Assembly: GCA_949987705.1 (NCBI GenBank)
Contig: OX465281.1
Location: 196,589,112-196,653,111 of the forward strand
Origin: Thereva unica
Lineage: Eukaryota; Arthropoda; Insecta; Diptera; Therevidae
Length of the DNA: 64,000 nucleotides
Reading direction: 5' to 3'
Below, one piece after another: positions 52,398 through 64,000 of the stretch. The position numbers were made by a program, and so were the translations under genes. How positions within the stretch are numbered: the first letter of the stretch is position 1; each line of letters opens with the position of its first letter. The notes beneath the pieces were generated by a model, which saw nothing but the letters and a program-made list of their open reading frames with translations, did no database searches and had not been told where the DNA came from.

Positions 52398-54525
52398 ATC
52401 ACATTTTATTATTTATTATTATTATTTATTAGCATTGTTTGTACAAAAGAAAGATTCTTAAATTAGTACAATAAACGAAGGAAAAAAAAATACAAAATGG
52501 AAAATTAACAGTAAAAAAAAAATAACCTACTTACTAACTAACATTAAAATATATCTTATAGTATACATAAATAATAATTAAGAAAACAAAAGATAAAGTA
52601 AAAAATAAAGATAAAAACAAATTATTACAGAAAGAGCAAAAAGAAAAAAGAGAGAGAAAAAAAGAAAAATTAAATTTGCAGTTTGAGAGAACTAGAGTGC
52701 AAGCAAATAGATAGATGGATAGTATTCGCATTTCAAGACGGTCTGCCCGTTAGGTATTCAAAAAGACGCCTTTTAAAAACACAGCCTGATTCAATAAATT
52801 GTAAACTATAAGGAAGAGTATTCCAAAGCAGAGCTGCATAAACAAAGTATGAACGTTGGCCTAGCATAGAACGAAACCGAGGAATAATTACATTATTATT
52901 TCTACGCGATTGGGAGAACTGGAGGTATTCAGAGAGGTAGGAGGGTTTTCGCCGTCTAAGTATATCATGAAAAAACCTCAGCAACCTCAGGTCTTTATAA
53001 GTTTTTAAGGAACACCCCAAGACATTGTTCACAAAAGGCGTAGTGTGATCATACCGTCGTAGATTATAAATAAAGCGTATGCAATCATTGTATGCGACTT
53101 CAATTTTCCGAGCACAAGAAGCGTCTAACGAGGGAAAGACTAAGTAGCCATGCATTAGATGAGGCAGGAGTAGCGCTTTTGCTAAGCGCAAACGAAGGGC
53201 GCAATTCATCAAGTTTCCATACAGACGGAGTTTCCTGAGAAGACAATAGGTTTTGCTCAGTATATAACGGATATGGTCACAACAGGTCATATCATGGTTT
53301 AGAGTTACTCCAAGATTTTTAACACGATCTACACGCTGAATAGGATTGCCATTTAAAATGACTCTGGGAAAAACCAGTCTGGGGTTAACAGAGTGAGCTA
53401 ACACTAGATATTGCGACTTGCCTGGATTGAGTGATAGGCGATTAACCGAAGCCCAAAGAAGGACATTTTGTAAGTCCTCGGATAATTTTCGCACTCCTGA
53501 CACCAATTGGTCCTTAGGCATAGAGAGGTACAGCTGTACATCATCAGCGTACATGTGAATTTTGGAGTTGTTTACTACTGCAGGAAGGTCATTAATGAAT
53601 ATACTAAATAGGAGAGGGCCAAGAATGGAACCTTGCGGAACCCCACAGCAGAGTTTGGTAGAGGTTGAAGCACGATTATGCAGCATTACCTGTTGCGAAC
53701 GGTTATTCAAGAAACTATGCATAAGTTTGAGAGCAGATGAGGAGAAACTAAACTGTGTGCGGAGCTTATCGAGAAGTAGGGAGTGGTCAACATTATCAAA
53801 AGCCTTGGAAAAGTCTAGTAGTGCAAGATAGCAGACTTGGTTCCCATCTAAGTAGTTCCTAATATCGGTCGTGATTTTAAGAAGTGCAGTATCACAGCTG
53901 TGAGATTTTCGAAAACCAGATTGGCAGGGATTTATAAGCTGATAACGTTCACAGAGCTCGACAATTTGAAATGCAATCAGTTTCTCAAGAACTTTAGCTA
54001 AAAACGGTAAGATGCTAATAGGACGGAAGTCAGCAGGGCGCTCAGGGGAAGAACATTTGGCAACAGGGAGTACAAGGGCATGTTTCCAAGAATTGGGAAA
54101 TTTGGAAGTAGTAAGGCATGAGTTAATCAAATGAGTTATAATAGGTAATAGACTAGGTAACAATAGTTTAAGAAATCTCGGCGATATCTTGTCGCTCCCT
54201 GTAGCATTCGATTGAATGCCATTTATAGCACATAAAACTTCAGCGTGGTTTACGCAGCGGAAACTAAATCCATTAGACGACGACAGAGGAACATGCGTAA
54301 TACGGACAGAGTTACTTGAAGTAAAGTGCGAATTCAGACTTTCGGCATCGAAGTCATGGGCTATAGGCTCTTTTTTTGATTGTACCCCTAACTTACTTAA
54401 ATTATTCCATAGTTTCTTCGGTGGCAGAGTCGGGTTGAGTCGGCATGCGTAGAAATTTCGCTTGGCTTCTTTAATTTTGCTGAAAATTGCTGAAAAAGGC
54501 TGCGCGTATGAATTTGCTTAAAGTC
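52398..54525 (-). mobile_element. CR1/Jockey-like LINE, family K, 5'-truncated
   Basis: It contains the RT frame described at 52733-54524, a 3' UTR of about 300 bases, and a tail of AATAATA units (seen on the plus strand as TTATTATTTATTATTATT near 52405-52430). It is truncated in the region upstream of RT, with a stop codon at about 54525. Confidence 0.85.
52733..54524 (-). pseudogene. LINE family K reverse transcriptase, open frame, 5'-truncated
   Basis: The minus-strand frame is open from a stop near 54525 down to 52733, about 597 codons, with no internal stop. The upstream part reads KEAKRNFYACRLNPTLPPKK and LWNNLSKLGV, as precedes the RT in CR1/Jockey ORF2 proteins. Counting from the TTG at 54163, the RT blocks are FRPISILPFLAKVLEKLIA (46), SGFRKSHSCDTALLKI (82), YLALLDFSKAFDNVDH (D117), CCGVPQGSILGPLLF (172), HMYADDVQLYLS (YADD 205-208), LNPGKSQYLV and VKNLGVTL. 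All RT catalytic residues are kept. The C-terminus ends ALLWNTLPYSLQF and LFEYLTGRPS. No ATG was found at the beginning and the endonuclease is missing, so this is a dead-on-arrival copy, probably fairly young because the frame is intact. Confidence 0.9.
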
Positions 54526-55982
54526 TTACTCCTAACTCTTATAATGCAAAGTTTTTCCATCTAGATTCTTCTATATATATGTATGTATGCAGCACCACAT
54601 ATTGCTCGTCAAAGAAGAACATGTTCAGAGGAATATTTTTCTATTCGTAGCATAATGTAAACATAGGTCATAGCAATATTATTTGTATTTTTGTACTTTT
54701 CAATAATTTGTGTTCATTAATAATGCCGTTTTACCTTTCAACCAAGTTTTATTTGCCCATATTATCCTGTCAGATTATTATAATTTTTATAAAAAAACTC
54801 AAATGGTTTAACAAATATCCAGCTTTTGCTTTTGTACGAGACCTTTTCGAAACTATCGCGTCGAAACAAATCGGCTTGTTTAACTTGTCTATACATTATT
54901 CAAACTGCTCAATTTATATAACTTACTAATAACAATTCCAGCATGCATTGTGATGGATAGTATAAAAAAGGAAGTAAACTTCATTAACTGCATTCAGGCA
55001 CGATCAGCACCTACAATCATTCACATCAAAATTCAATCAGCGTTTAGTGTTGAATACCATCAATTGCTAGCGCTGCTGATACAGATTGCATCAACTTCGA
55101 CAGGAAAATCTGTTGATGGAAAATTTATCATTCGAATCGTTAGGGTTTTACATAATGAAGACTTTGTATCCTGTTAAATAGTTGTTCTTTAGTAATTCTG
55201 GGATTTATTTGAAGATTTTTGTTTTCTAGTTGGCATCATTATGATTTATATTGATGTTAGATATTAATGAATCCAAAAATATGAAACCGACTTTTTCTTA
55301 AAGCTGTAGCTGTATTTAGTTCAGGTTAGATATCAGGCTACCTCCAGTGCGATCGATGGTCCAATTACAGCTTTCAAGCCAGGACTTGTCTTTGTTTTAG
55401 GTTTTAATTTCATTACCACAATTTGGGCAAGTCAACTGTAGCTTTTTTATTCTTATGATTAATGCACCATCTACTAGAGTTTGAACAAACTATAATTTAT
55501 AACGATTACAGTAAGATACAGATACAGCGCCATCTATTAGTTAGAGTTTGAAGAAATCGTTAAGCTTCGAAGTATCTAGATAGCCTGAAAAGGCGCTCCA
55601 GACAGTTTTGCAATTAGAAAATTGATGTTTAAGATATTAAAGTGTGAGTTATAATAAATTAGTAAATTTTAAGGGGAGTTTACATCCCGAACATAAAGTG
55701 GAAGAACAAAGTGGCCCTGTACAAAATGCAAGCACAAGGTTTCGTCGAAAGCTGGAAACTGTCAAACGTGAAATTTTTAACGCGGTCGCAGAGGAAACAA
55801 TTTAACATGGTCTTTAGGCTGATCGTCCACTGGAAACATATTCGAGCGGCTACGCGCTTCGGCTACATGAGTGGCTACAGGCGTTGGCCAACTTTTAAAA
55901 ACAAGTCTTGGTCAGATCTCAGCTAATCAATTGATGAGGATGGATTATTACACCCTATGCCTTTATTTCTGGCTTATTCATT
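54526..55982. other. unassigned DNA
   Basis: Frames at 54708-54929 and 54950-55177 have no recognised domain. CRCCATCTAYTAG words occur near 55468 and 55530 and an AAGGGGAGTTTACATCCC word near 55671. Confidence 0.4.
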
Positions 55983-55990
55983 GACTATAA

Positions 55991-57019
55991 CAAAGGTGGG
56001 CAACTTCCGGCCCGCGAAAAGTTTCTATCCGGCCCGCGAGATCTTTAGTAGAAATTATAAATAAATATTTGTCGATGCAATTCTTAATTTAAATTCAGTT
56101 TAAATTGAATATACAACGCACACAGCAACATGTACATGTTCATAATTTAGTACTAATGTTAAAACTTACATAGATTCCAGTAAGTTACACTGCTTCTTTT
56201 ATTATCCCATACACAAAACGGTTTTGTAGACTAGAGGCCGCAGAAAAGTTTGTTATTTCCTTACTTTGCCTTAGTAAACAACGTTCTCGAGGGTCTGCGA
56301 AAACTATGATAAATTCCCCCCTCATTTGCCTTTATGGTACCTACAACAGAGACAGAAAAATGAATATTTAGTGTAATACCTACATTATATGTTTGAGTTA
56401 AAGACCGAGTGATGGCTAGTTGTGATTTACCCCATTAAAGCACCTTTCACTTCAAATGCCGACTAAAAATTTAGTGTTGAGTAGGACACGATTATAAAAT
56501 GAATTTTTAAGAGGTCCCTCTTTTTTCTTTTGAGCCAGTGCAATGTCATACTTCAAATGAGGCAAGGTGCCATTATAATGCCAAAATGACAAAAACAAGT
56601 GAAATAAAGAAATACCAATAAAGTGCTTTTTTACGATTCTAATATGCATTTAACTGCCTCAGACTAAGTAAGAAATCTATGTCTCCACGATGTATATTTA
56701 TATTTTACAATGTCACCTTACCTAATATCAAGTTGGCCATTTTACTGCTGCAAAACAACTAAGTAGGAAGAAACCCTCGTCTTTCCACTACGTATAAAAA
56801 ATCACAGCTCGCCTCATTTCTCTCGGACATTATTTTTGAACTGGGACATTTAAAAAAAATTGAGGCCCCAGTACAATTTACCATATTGTAGGAGACAAAT
56901 ATAAGGCTCATCCCTATAAAAATTACAGGTCACAAAAAGGGGTCAACGGACTACTATGGCCCGCGGAAAAAACGTAAAATTTATTCTGGCCCATGTTACG
57001 AAAAGGTTGCCCACCCTTG
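55991..57019. mobile_element. hAT-type element, 8-bp TSD GACTATAA
   Basis: CAAAGGTGGGCAAC (55991-56004) pairs with GTTGCCCACCCTTG (57006-57019), 13 of 14 positions. GACTATAA flanks both sides exactly (55983-55990 and 57020-57027). CCGGCCCGCGA lies just inside the left end and GGCCCGCGGAA in the right part. The 1029-bp interior holds no recognisable transposase; the 65-codon minus frame at 56452-56649 is unassigned. hAT superfamily by tip and TSD. Confidence 0.9.
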
Positions 57020-57027
57020 GACTATAA

Positions 57028-58577
57028 GATTCACTATCCTTGAAGAGTTCACAGAAGTAGAGTTAGCATCAGTAACTACTACAGTTCTTTCAAATTGTTT
57101 AAAAATTAGAAAGTAACTTTGGAAACTTTATAATTACATTATTCAACATGGTATCAGCAATAGTTCTTCGTCCATATTCTTTCCATTAAACAATAAAATG
57201 CAAGTTTATATCTGTCATATTTGAAAATGTCGCAAGTACCCTGGATAGCTAGAGGTATTTATATGACTACCAATTGTAGAATACTAATTTTTGCTCGTTT
57301 TACTCTTTCGATACAGCAACAATGTATTTTCATGGAACAATTTAAAAAAAAATGTTTTTTTGTTGGCACGAGGATAACCACGTAATATATTCATCATTTC
57401 GAAAGTAAGCCACAATTATTCAAAAAAAAACAGAAACTCACAATAACTCAAAAAATGGTCAACTCAAAGTCAAAACATTTTAAATGTAGGAAAACATACA
57501 TATTTTATGACGATTTTTTATTGTCTTTTTCGATGTATTTTTTTGTAATGGAAACATGCAATATTTAAATGGTTGCTTCCACAGAAAAATACGCGGATAA
57601 CAACTTGGTGAACGGCAAGGTCCCCTTGGCAACTCTTGATATTAACACAAGTCGATGGACAGTTTTGTGCTAATCCTCGAGATCAGACCTTCGAATATGC
57701 AGAATTAATACTTTTATACTATGCACTTAATTAAATAAAAATACGAATTACTAGTGCAACCCATTGTTTATATTCATACGAAATTGCCAAAAAGTTGTAC
57801 TTCAACATTTTAATGTAATATAATATTAAAATACGCGTTTTTCAACAAACATTTTTATTATTATCTACATCAGTTTTCAAGGTGGAGACGGGAACACGTA
57901 ATTTTCAGGTAATCAGTTAGGAGTTGGTTGATGTCTTTTCAATTTTCGGGATCCATCAAGTAAGTAACTAAATAGCGGCATGTGAGATAAGAGCTTTTGT
58001 TATCTGAGTTTGTAAACAGAAGGCAATTAGTATTCCTGGCGGGCATTTTTCTGTGACTTTCTCATCTGTAACATTTGAGATGACGGATTGTATACTTCAG
58101 GGCGAAATTGTGTTATTTGTTGCCCTTTTTGATCGAAAGGTGTTATAAAAAAATTGTAAGTTTAGTAAATTTTTATTTAAAGTTGATTTTTAAAGGCCAG
58201 TTTACATCCCAGACACACGTAGTAGAGCTCTACTCTACTTAACGAATACGTTGAACAAAAAAAGGTTTGACTTTCGTTAAATTTCAATATTCTAACGTCT
58301 ACTAGGCAACGTCTACAATTCTGGGGTGGAATGAAATTTTACTCAAAATTTGGAGATGATGTTATCTGAAATAGTACTGGGTGTATAGTTAAAAATTATA
58401 GTAAAAAAATTACTCTCTAAGAATAAAATAATTCCCCAAGTAAAAATAAAAGATGGCCTTACAACGGGCGACAACTGACCGTGTTTGAAACATAGTCCTA
58501 GGACATGTGTTGGGCATCAGAAGGATGTTTGTCGGACTGTACGGCCGTATATTTATTGAGGAAAACATCACATCTGG
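57028..58577. other. unassigned AT-rich DNA
   Basis: No gene recognised. AAAGGCCAGTTTACATCCC at 58191 belongs to a small dispersed family; TAACGTCTACTAGGCAACGTC near 58296 resembles 3069-3091. Confidence 0.4.
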
Positions 58578-59192
58578 TGCACAATTACAATTTTGTTCGT
58601 TGTTTAGCGTTTTGCTCATGCTTTGAACCTACACATCTTCTAAATGGAGTCACTCAAGTTCCTTTTATTTATATCAAATAAAAGAAAACAAATAATAATT
58701 AGTCTAGGAGTTATTCAACTCTAAATAAATTTAAAAAAAATTGTTTTTTCACAAACACCCTGCATCTTAGTGGTAAGCCCGCTATTTAGAACAAATTTTT
58801 CCTTCAAACACATCCAGGAATAACCCCTAAAAAAATTAGCAACGTAGCCCAACTTGAGCGTCTGATAACCTATACAATTCGCGAATGAGTGCATATGAGT
58901 ATTTTAAATCGTTAAAACGGTGATATCTCATGAATGGCAATTCGTACGGGGAAATCTATAATAACTTTAGTTGCAGATAATCGCATGATCTACAAACTTT
59001 GCAAACAATACTTTATGATAGGACTTAAGATAATTAAGGTAATTTGACCCTAAAACTCCATAAAAAGTGAGCTTTCCGGGGTAGGAAATCGGTAGACTTA
59101 TAACCCCAAGGTTAGCTCTGTACCAACTTTCAGCCTGTACCCAATCATTTCCGCTATTTTACTTTTTTCGGCTTAATTTACCTGTACTAGAA
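58578..59192 (-). repeat. dispersed repeat, inverse copy of 11248-11912
   Basis: Reverse complement of the 11.2-11.9 kb segment across about 0.6 kb. Unlike that copy it carries no CAGTGG tip on either side, so it represents the inner repeat alone. It contains AACACCCTGCATCTTAGTGG and GTACCCAATCATTTC. No coding potential. Confidence 0.65.
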
Positions 59193-60126
59193 AGGGTTAA
59201 AATGAGTGTGTTCCTGTGTCCCTTAATATTTGTGAGTTGAGCATAGAAGCAGATCTATGAATCCGAGGTATTAGAAATTGGAGATTTCAATACAGGGACT
59301 GACACTCGTGGAGGACGATGTTGCACGAAGTCAAGGTCAATAAGAGACAGTGCAGCTATTAATGATCTTTGGGTACAGGTATACACGCTCATACCAAAAG
59401 TACTAGGACATTTTTGAAGTGGGACATTTCATTAAACTGCGCAGTCAGTACAATTCACCGTCGTGTAAGGGACAAATGTACTGCCCAGGATAAGTCCTGC
59501 TTAAGTCTTACCGCATGGAATCTTTTAATCAAAGAGCTCAGAGCTTTGTAACTATGTATATGTAGGTTCTAAAAGGAGTTTTCTATTAAGCAGCGTTTTT
59601 TCAAAATTCAACAATTTCAGTTACACACCTATTTTGATTAAATAAAATTTCAAACTAAGCACACAGCTACAATTTAAATATTTTTTTTCGTTAAAAATAA
59701 AGACAGTAATATTTATGATTATATACAGAAGTAAATTTCCTAATTCAATTTTACTCGACATATTTTTTCAGAACTGAAATAATCCAAACACATAGAGCTC
59801 TTGGGGGGGGGGTGTAAGTATAAACCCTGTAAGTTAATTTTGTAAGTATAAACCCTGAGTTGTCGGACCATTATATGTCATTTGGAAAGACATCACGTGC
59901 AAAGATTTTACAGTCCTGACATCTAGGCGTCACATTTTGAGAACATTTTATTTCAAATTCTTCCACACTTCCACTTATTGGCTTGTTCTTTAAAAGCCTT
60001 AATTGTGTAAAGCCATATCATTCAACTTAATTTTAAATGTTAAAATTAAAAATTAAATGTGAATTAAATTAAATTTACATGTTAAAGTTAAAAATTTAAT
60101 TTAAAATGATTATCACTCTAAAAGTA
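59193..60126. other. unassigned DNA with a G run
   Basis: Ten G at 59803-59812 are followed by TGTAAGTATAAACCCTG twice (about 59813 and 59851). The plus frame EIGDFNTGTDTR near 59278 faintly recalls a LINE endonuclease GDFN block but nothing around supports it. Confidence 0.4.
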
Positions 60127-60683
60127 GTCCGGGGAAATTAGCAAAAAAAACGCACGAAAGGAGACAAAACTCCAAAATGGCTGAAAATTGGTACACAGCT
60201 TCTTTGTGACAATTTTTGAAAACAAAACAGTTTTTAGAGTGATTTTTTGGCTAAAAAGGGGTTTTTGAAAACTTTTACCTTGAATAACCCTAAAATGGTT
60301 AAGTTTTCGAAAAAATGACAAGAGAACTTTTTGTAGACAATAACTTTTCGTATTGACTGATAAAAAACATTTCGAAAATATCAGTTTTTGAGTGAACATT
60401 TGGGAAAAAAGTGATTTTCGAAAACTTTGAACTTGAATAGCTTTCAAAGAGTTAATCAGATGAACTTTTTTGTAAGAACTAAAGTTGTAGAGAATTTCAT
60501 TGTCCATCCTCGGAAGGGGTTGTATGAACTATAGAAACCGAGATACATGGTAAACTCGGGAAAAACGCGATATCCTCGGGGGCCATTTTTTTTTGATTTT
60601 CTTAAAAAGTCACAAGGAAGCTGTGTACCAATTTTCAGCCATTTTGGAATTTTTTCTCCTTAAAATGCTAATTTCCCCGGACT
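60127..60683. mobile_element. MITE with long inverted ends
   Basis: AGTCCGGGGAAATTAGCA (60127-60144) pairs exactly with TGCTAATTTCCCCGGACT (60666-60683). The pairing extends inward, imperfectly, about 75 bases, including TGGCTGAAAATTGGTACACA with its inverse near 60615. The middle contains repeated CGAAAACTTTGAACTTGAAT-like words. The 129-codon minus frame at 60118-60507 is a by-product of its low-complexity sequence. Superfamily not assigned. Confidence 0.85.
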
Positions 60684-61994
60684 GAAATACTACTTCTTTA
60701 TTTCAACGAAACAATGAACAAGTTAACATTCAATGATTATGCAAATATGATCTACATAGGAAAAAACTGAATAAGCTTTCGAAATTATTTATAAATGGCT
60801 GTTTGTTTAGCACTTCAATCCATCACTGAACTGATCATCAAAGAACTAGAAATATTAACTTCTAAATAAAGACATTGCAAAAAAATCTCACCCCGACCAG
60901 CTTCCATATTATAAAAGATAATCACTAAGAAATAATGAAACCAAGTCGTCTTAAAGTCTATAATTCTCCTTTAAAAAAATCAAAGGAAACCCATTTAGAA
61001 ATATGAATGAGGCGCATTCACTTCAGTAATATTCTTGATAAAGCTTTAAAAGCAAAATTTATTTTTATATTTTTAATCAACAATAACCACAATTCGTCAG
61101 TAAGCCAAGAATTGCTTTAAGAACTTCCGCTACGAATAAACAAATTGGACGTGACTGCCGCTTCAAATACTACAGACTAAAGTAGTAATCATAACAATGT
61201 CTGGATTTACAATATAAAGCACTAATAATAATAATAGTAATAATAATAATTATAACAATAATAGATGAAAAAAAGCAAATCAATTTAAGGGGAACGGGTA
61301 TTTGTGGCGTGGCCCGATTTTTGTTTGTTTATTAATATTTCATACCAGATGCGGTATGTTTGATAAGAAAATATCAGGCATAATTGTATTACGCGCGTCC
61401 GCAATGAACGCCGAACTGAGTTAATTTTAGAAAATATTCAAATTACTTAATTTTTCTCTTAGAAATATTGCTTAATAATTAAGAATTTACTGTGGAACGT
61501 TTGTTTATGTTTTAGTAATTAAAAGTGATACTTTGTTTTTTTTCTTTCTGGTATTATTTAACTTCCAATTAGTCAGGAAATATTGACAACGTTGATATAT
61601 AACATCTTCTACTTTCTCAATAAAATGACCTACCAAATAATACAGCCAGCAAAAAAACGAAAACTTCAAATCCCATTTTCCAAACGCAGTGAGTATCTCA
61701 AGTCCTCACCACGAAAGTAGATAATAGACACTGTTAAAATTCATACTGAATACTTATATTGAATAAACTGACAAATTGATGATAGAATTAATATTTGTAT
61801 CGAAAATATTTATAAAAAAAAATAATAATCCTAATTAGTGCATATTTATATGTACTCCTATTTTTCCTGGAGCTTAATATTAACTGCAACAATAATTCTC
61901 GAATGACAAAAAATTCTAGTAATGTATGACAAAAGCAGGCAACCTCACTCTGTTCCTCTAAAACCCCAAATTACCAGCTCTTTTATATTCTCAA
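60684..61994. other. unassigned AT-rich DNA with a (TAA)n microsatellite
   Basis: An imperfect AAT/TAA microsatellite lies at 61221-61262. No gene recognised. Confidence 0.5.
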
Positions 61995-62115
61995 TCATAA
62001 ATTTTAATGGGGGATTTCAATGCACGTATAGATCTTTTCAAACTTCGTGACACAAGAAATTTGAACAGTTCTGCACATCTCGTTGCCAAATTTTATAAAT
62101 TTTATTCTATTATTT
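61995..62115 (+). pseudogene. LINE endonuclease fragment
   Basis: From about 62005 the plus strand reads ILMGDFNARIDLFKLRDTRN, then LNSSAHLVAKFYKFYSII. LMGDFNARI is the GDFN block of LINE endonucleases, followed by the usual loosely conserved stretch. Only some 35 residues can be followed, so the clade is open. Confidence 0.5.
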
Positions 62116-62751
62116 CCCCTCTTTTTAGTTAAAACGGCAGCAAATGCAGAAAACTCAACAAAATACTTTGGGAAGGGATGCACGCATGCCGAATGAATAA
62201 AGTTTAACCAAACTCAACCAAGTCAGTGTATCCGTCATAATAAGCATAATTTTACTATAATTATGCGGAATATTTCTCATCCCTAAATATAAAATAAATG
62301 AAAAAAAAGTCTTTTAAAGATTTGAGAATTTTCATTCATAAATTGAGAGTTCTCCGCAGCCCCAAGCAATACAACCTCCACAGGCAGAAGCGCGCATGCG
62401 ACTGGCGGAAAAAGTCAACAATCTAGTAATAAGAGTGTCAGGAACACAAATTTCATATTTTTTAATAGAAATTTCCACAAATTATTTCTAATTTTATAAT
62501 ACAAAAAACTGAAATTAAAAAACATATATTTCATTCATAGTTTGTAAATTTTTTAAATAACATAAAAGCCCCAGAAAAATACAGCCCCCTCTAGCAATAC
62601 GCAGTCGTGAGTCAACTCGTGACTGTTTAAATGACAGCAAGTGATTTTCTATAGGAGGAGTTAAATGGAGCTTTCTCCGAGCTTTTAAACATTTTTAAGA
62701 GCTTTGTACCCCAGGATGTGCCGGATGTCACGACGTTTGAAAAGATCTATA
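62116..62751. other. unassigned DNA
   Basis: Nothing recognised. Confidence 0.35.
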
Positions 62752-62815
62752 CGCTTGTATTTTATCCAAACACGCAATGTTAATGTATGTAGAATTGCTA
62801 TTTCCCCGCCTGTGT
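62752..62815 (-). mobile_element. Helitron-derived segment, short
   Basis: TTATCCAAACACGCAATGTTAATGTATG-type sequence through TTTCCCCGCCTGTGTT matches 5850-5912 on the same strand and 15800-15860 inverted. Too short to delimit an element. Confidence 0.5.
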
Positions 62816-64000
62816 TGGCGAGGGCTATAACTGAAATTACTTTTTTTCACTAAAATATATAAAAAAACTCGATCCAAACTAGGACACCTGAAATTGGTCA
62901 TTATTTATCTAACAATTAAGGATGCGGTTGTAACCGCTTCATTATTAGCTCAGAATATTAAAACAATTTATTTATTTCAAAATTTTCACAAGTAAAAAAT
63001 TTCGATATCATGAAATTTGATGCGTCCACATAATCCATAACTAACACAACAAAAAAATAATCTATTAACACACATCAATAGTATTTCTAAAGTCAAAGCA
63101 ATTATGATTATTATAATCTATATTTAAAATACACCGGCAAAGTTCTCGTTGGAACAGAATAGGCAAATTGGTCATAGAATCAGTCATAAGATGAAACGTC
63201 GCAAGATAGCAAAAAAATTGTCCCTGTTCTAGTTAATATATGGCATAGTAGTAGCATAACGGATGTAAGGAGCTACCGTGGAGCAAATATTGGCAACGTT
63301 CACTACTCTCCAGTAAAATGCCAGAAGTGCTTAAGTGTAAATTTGACGATTTTTAGTTTATTGCATTTTGCATTCAATATTTTATTCTTAATTATTGTTA
63401 TAATTCTTGTCTTCTTGGTGGCTGCTGAGTTTTTGAACCGGCAAAAGTGGTTTTGGGCACAACTCTGTATCTAAAAAATTCTTTAAGGGCGATTTTCTCG
63501 AAACGCATATTTTGCACTTAAGCACTTCAGGCTGTGTACTGTAGTACAATTTCATAGCACAATTAAAATAAAATCAATATAAGAAAACGATAGATACAGA
63601 TGTCAATAGATTTGTTCACACCGCCATCTATTGAAAGCTTACACAACTTAAATAACATCAGGGAAACATTTGAAAATGAAACAATGAAATCACTGAAAAA
63701 AAATTGTTGTAAAAATTATTTTTTTTTTAGATCTCGACAACAGCGCCACTCTTCGCGTCCTGAAATGTTAAATTATGTACACAATACACAAACGTCGAAC
63801 CCGCCTATCGCATGGAAAAGTTGAAAATTGGTCAACTTGAAGCGTTTGTAGCTTTACTTGCGTGTGTCGCAGCAGTCATTGGGACTGGTTCCATTAAATA
63901 ACATTTACTTTTACTGAAATGTCACACGCATCTTACGCGCGCATCGCGTTAACGCGTTCTATGGGCCGGCACCTTAAAGCCGGGATCCCAATGCATCCGC
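62816..64000. other. unassigned DNA
   Basis: AT-rich to 63880, then a CpG-rich end (63910-64000) that continues outside the window. ACCGCCATCTATTG near 63620 belongs to a dispersed family. The plus frame 63600-63824 has no recognised domain. Confidence 0.35.

Noticed and set aside
54216..54452. 78-codon plus-strand frame
   Set aside because: Antisense to the continuous upstream extension of the family-K LINE reading frame.
59278..59320. EIGDFNTGTDTR as a LINE endonuclease
   Set aside because: Only a single short motif without flanking blocks; too weak to annotate.
60118..60507. 129-codon minus-strand frame
   Set aside because: It lies within a MITE with long inverted ends and repeated low-complexity words; no domain, and its composition explains the lack of stops.

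Overview
The window looks like repeat-rich intergenic or intronic DNA from an arthropod, most likely an insect. It is AT-rich, has no bacterial-style gene packing, and holds no reading frame that I can assign to a host protein. What can be recognised is the remains of mobile DNA: non-LTR retrotransposons of the RTE, R1/LOA and CR1/Jockey-like groups, a Ty3/Gypsy integrase, Helitron pieces, pogo/Tigger-like and Tc1/mariner-like transposases, several hAT-type elements, a tRNA-derived SINE and tandem repeats. This TE mix is typical of insects, but I cannot name the order or species from sequence alone. All family and clade names rest on motifs read by eye.

Layout. 1-4.3 kb: unassigned DNA. 4.4-6.7 kb: pogo-like transposase remnant, RTE endonuclease fragment, Helitron-derived segment, R1-like RT remnant. 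8.0-10.6 kb: an RTE reverse transcriptase split by two separate hAT-type insertions, each with an exact 8-bp target-site duplication (TSD). 10.7-12.5 kb: a short satellite, then a 1368-bp hAT-type element with 16-bp terminal inverted repeats (TIRs) and a SINE inside it. 13.6-16.2 kb: a broken RTE, a second SINE and a Helitron helicase piece back to back. 17.7-19.7 kb: a palindromic MITE, a three-unit tandem repeat and a Gypsy integrase. 22-25.8 kb: a hAT-like MITE, a 48-bp-arm hairpin, an RTE 3' end and a mariner-like fragment. 28-36.2 kb: a LINE end, a second RTE interrupted by a TIR element, a cluster of CAGCGGGAAAT-ended elements, and a hAT relic that still encodes the transposase C-terminus. 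37.4-48.5 kb: RTE, R1-like and two CR1/Jockey-like relics, then the best-preserved RTE (45.3-48.5 kb). 49.9-54.5 kb: a Harbinger-like TIR element with a satellite inside, and a 5'-truncated LINE with an open RT frame. 56-64 kb: a fourth hAT type, a long-TIR MITE and small relics.

Nothing here forms an operon or pathway. The useful relations are historical: which element landed in which, and which relics are copies of one another. The nesting is informative because several insertions can be undone by eye, restoring a host-element reading frame or an empty site. All coding elements show truncation, frameshift or stop codons, except that the RT frame at 52.7-54.5 kb is open although its element is 5'-truncated. 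No autonomous element and no complete host gene can be supported.
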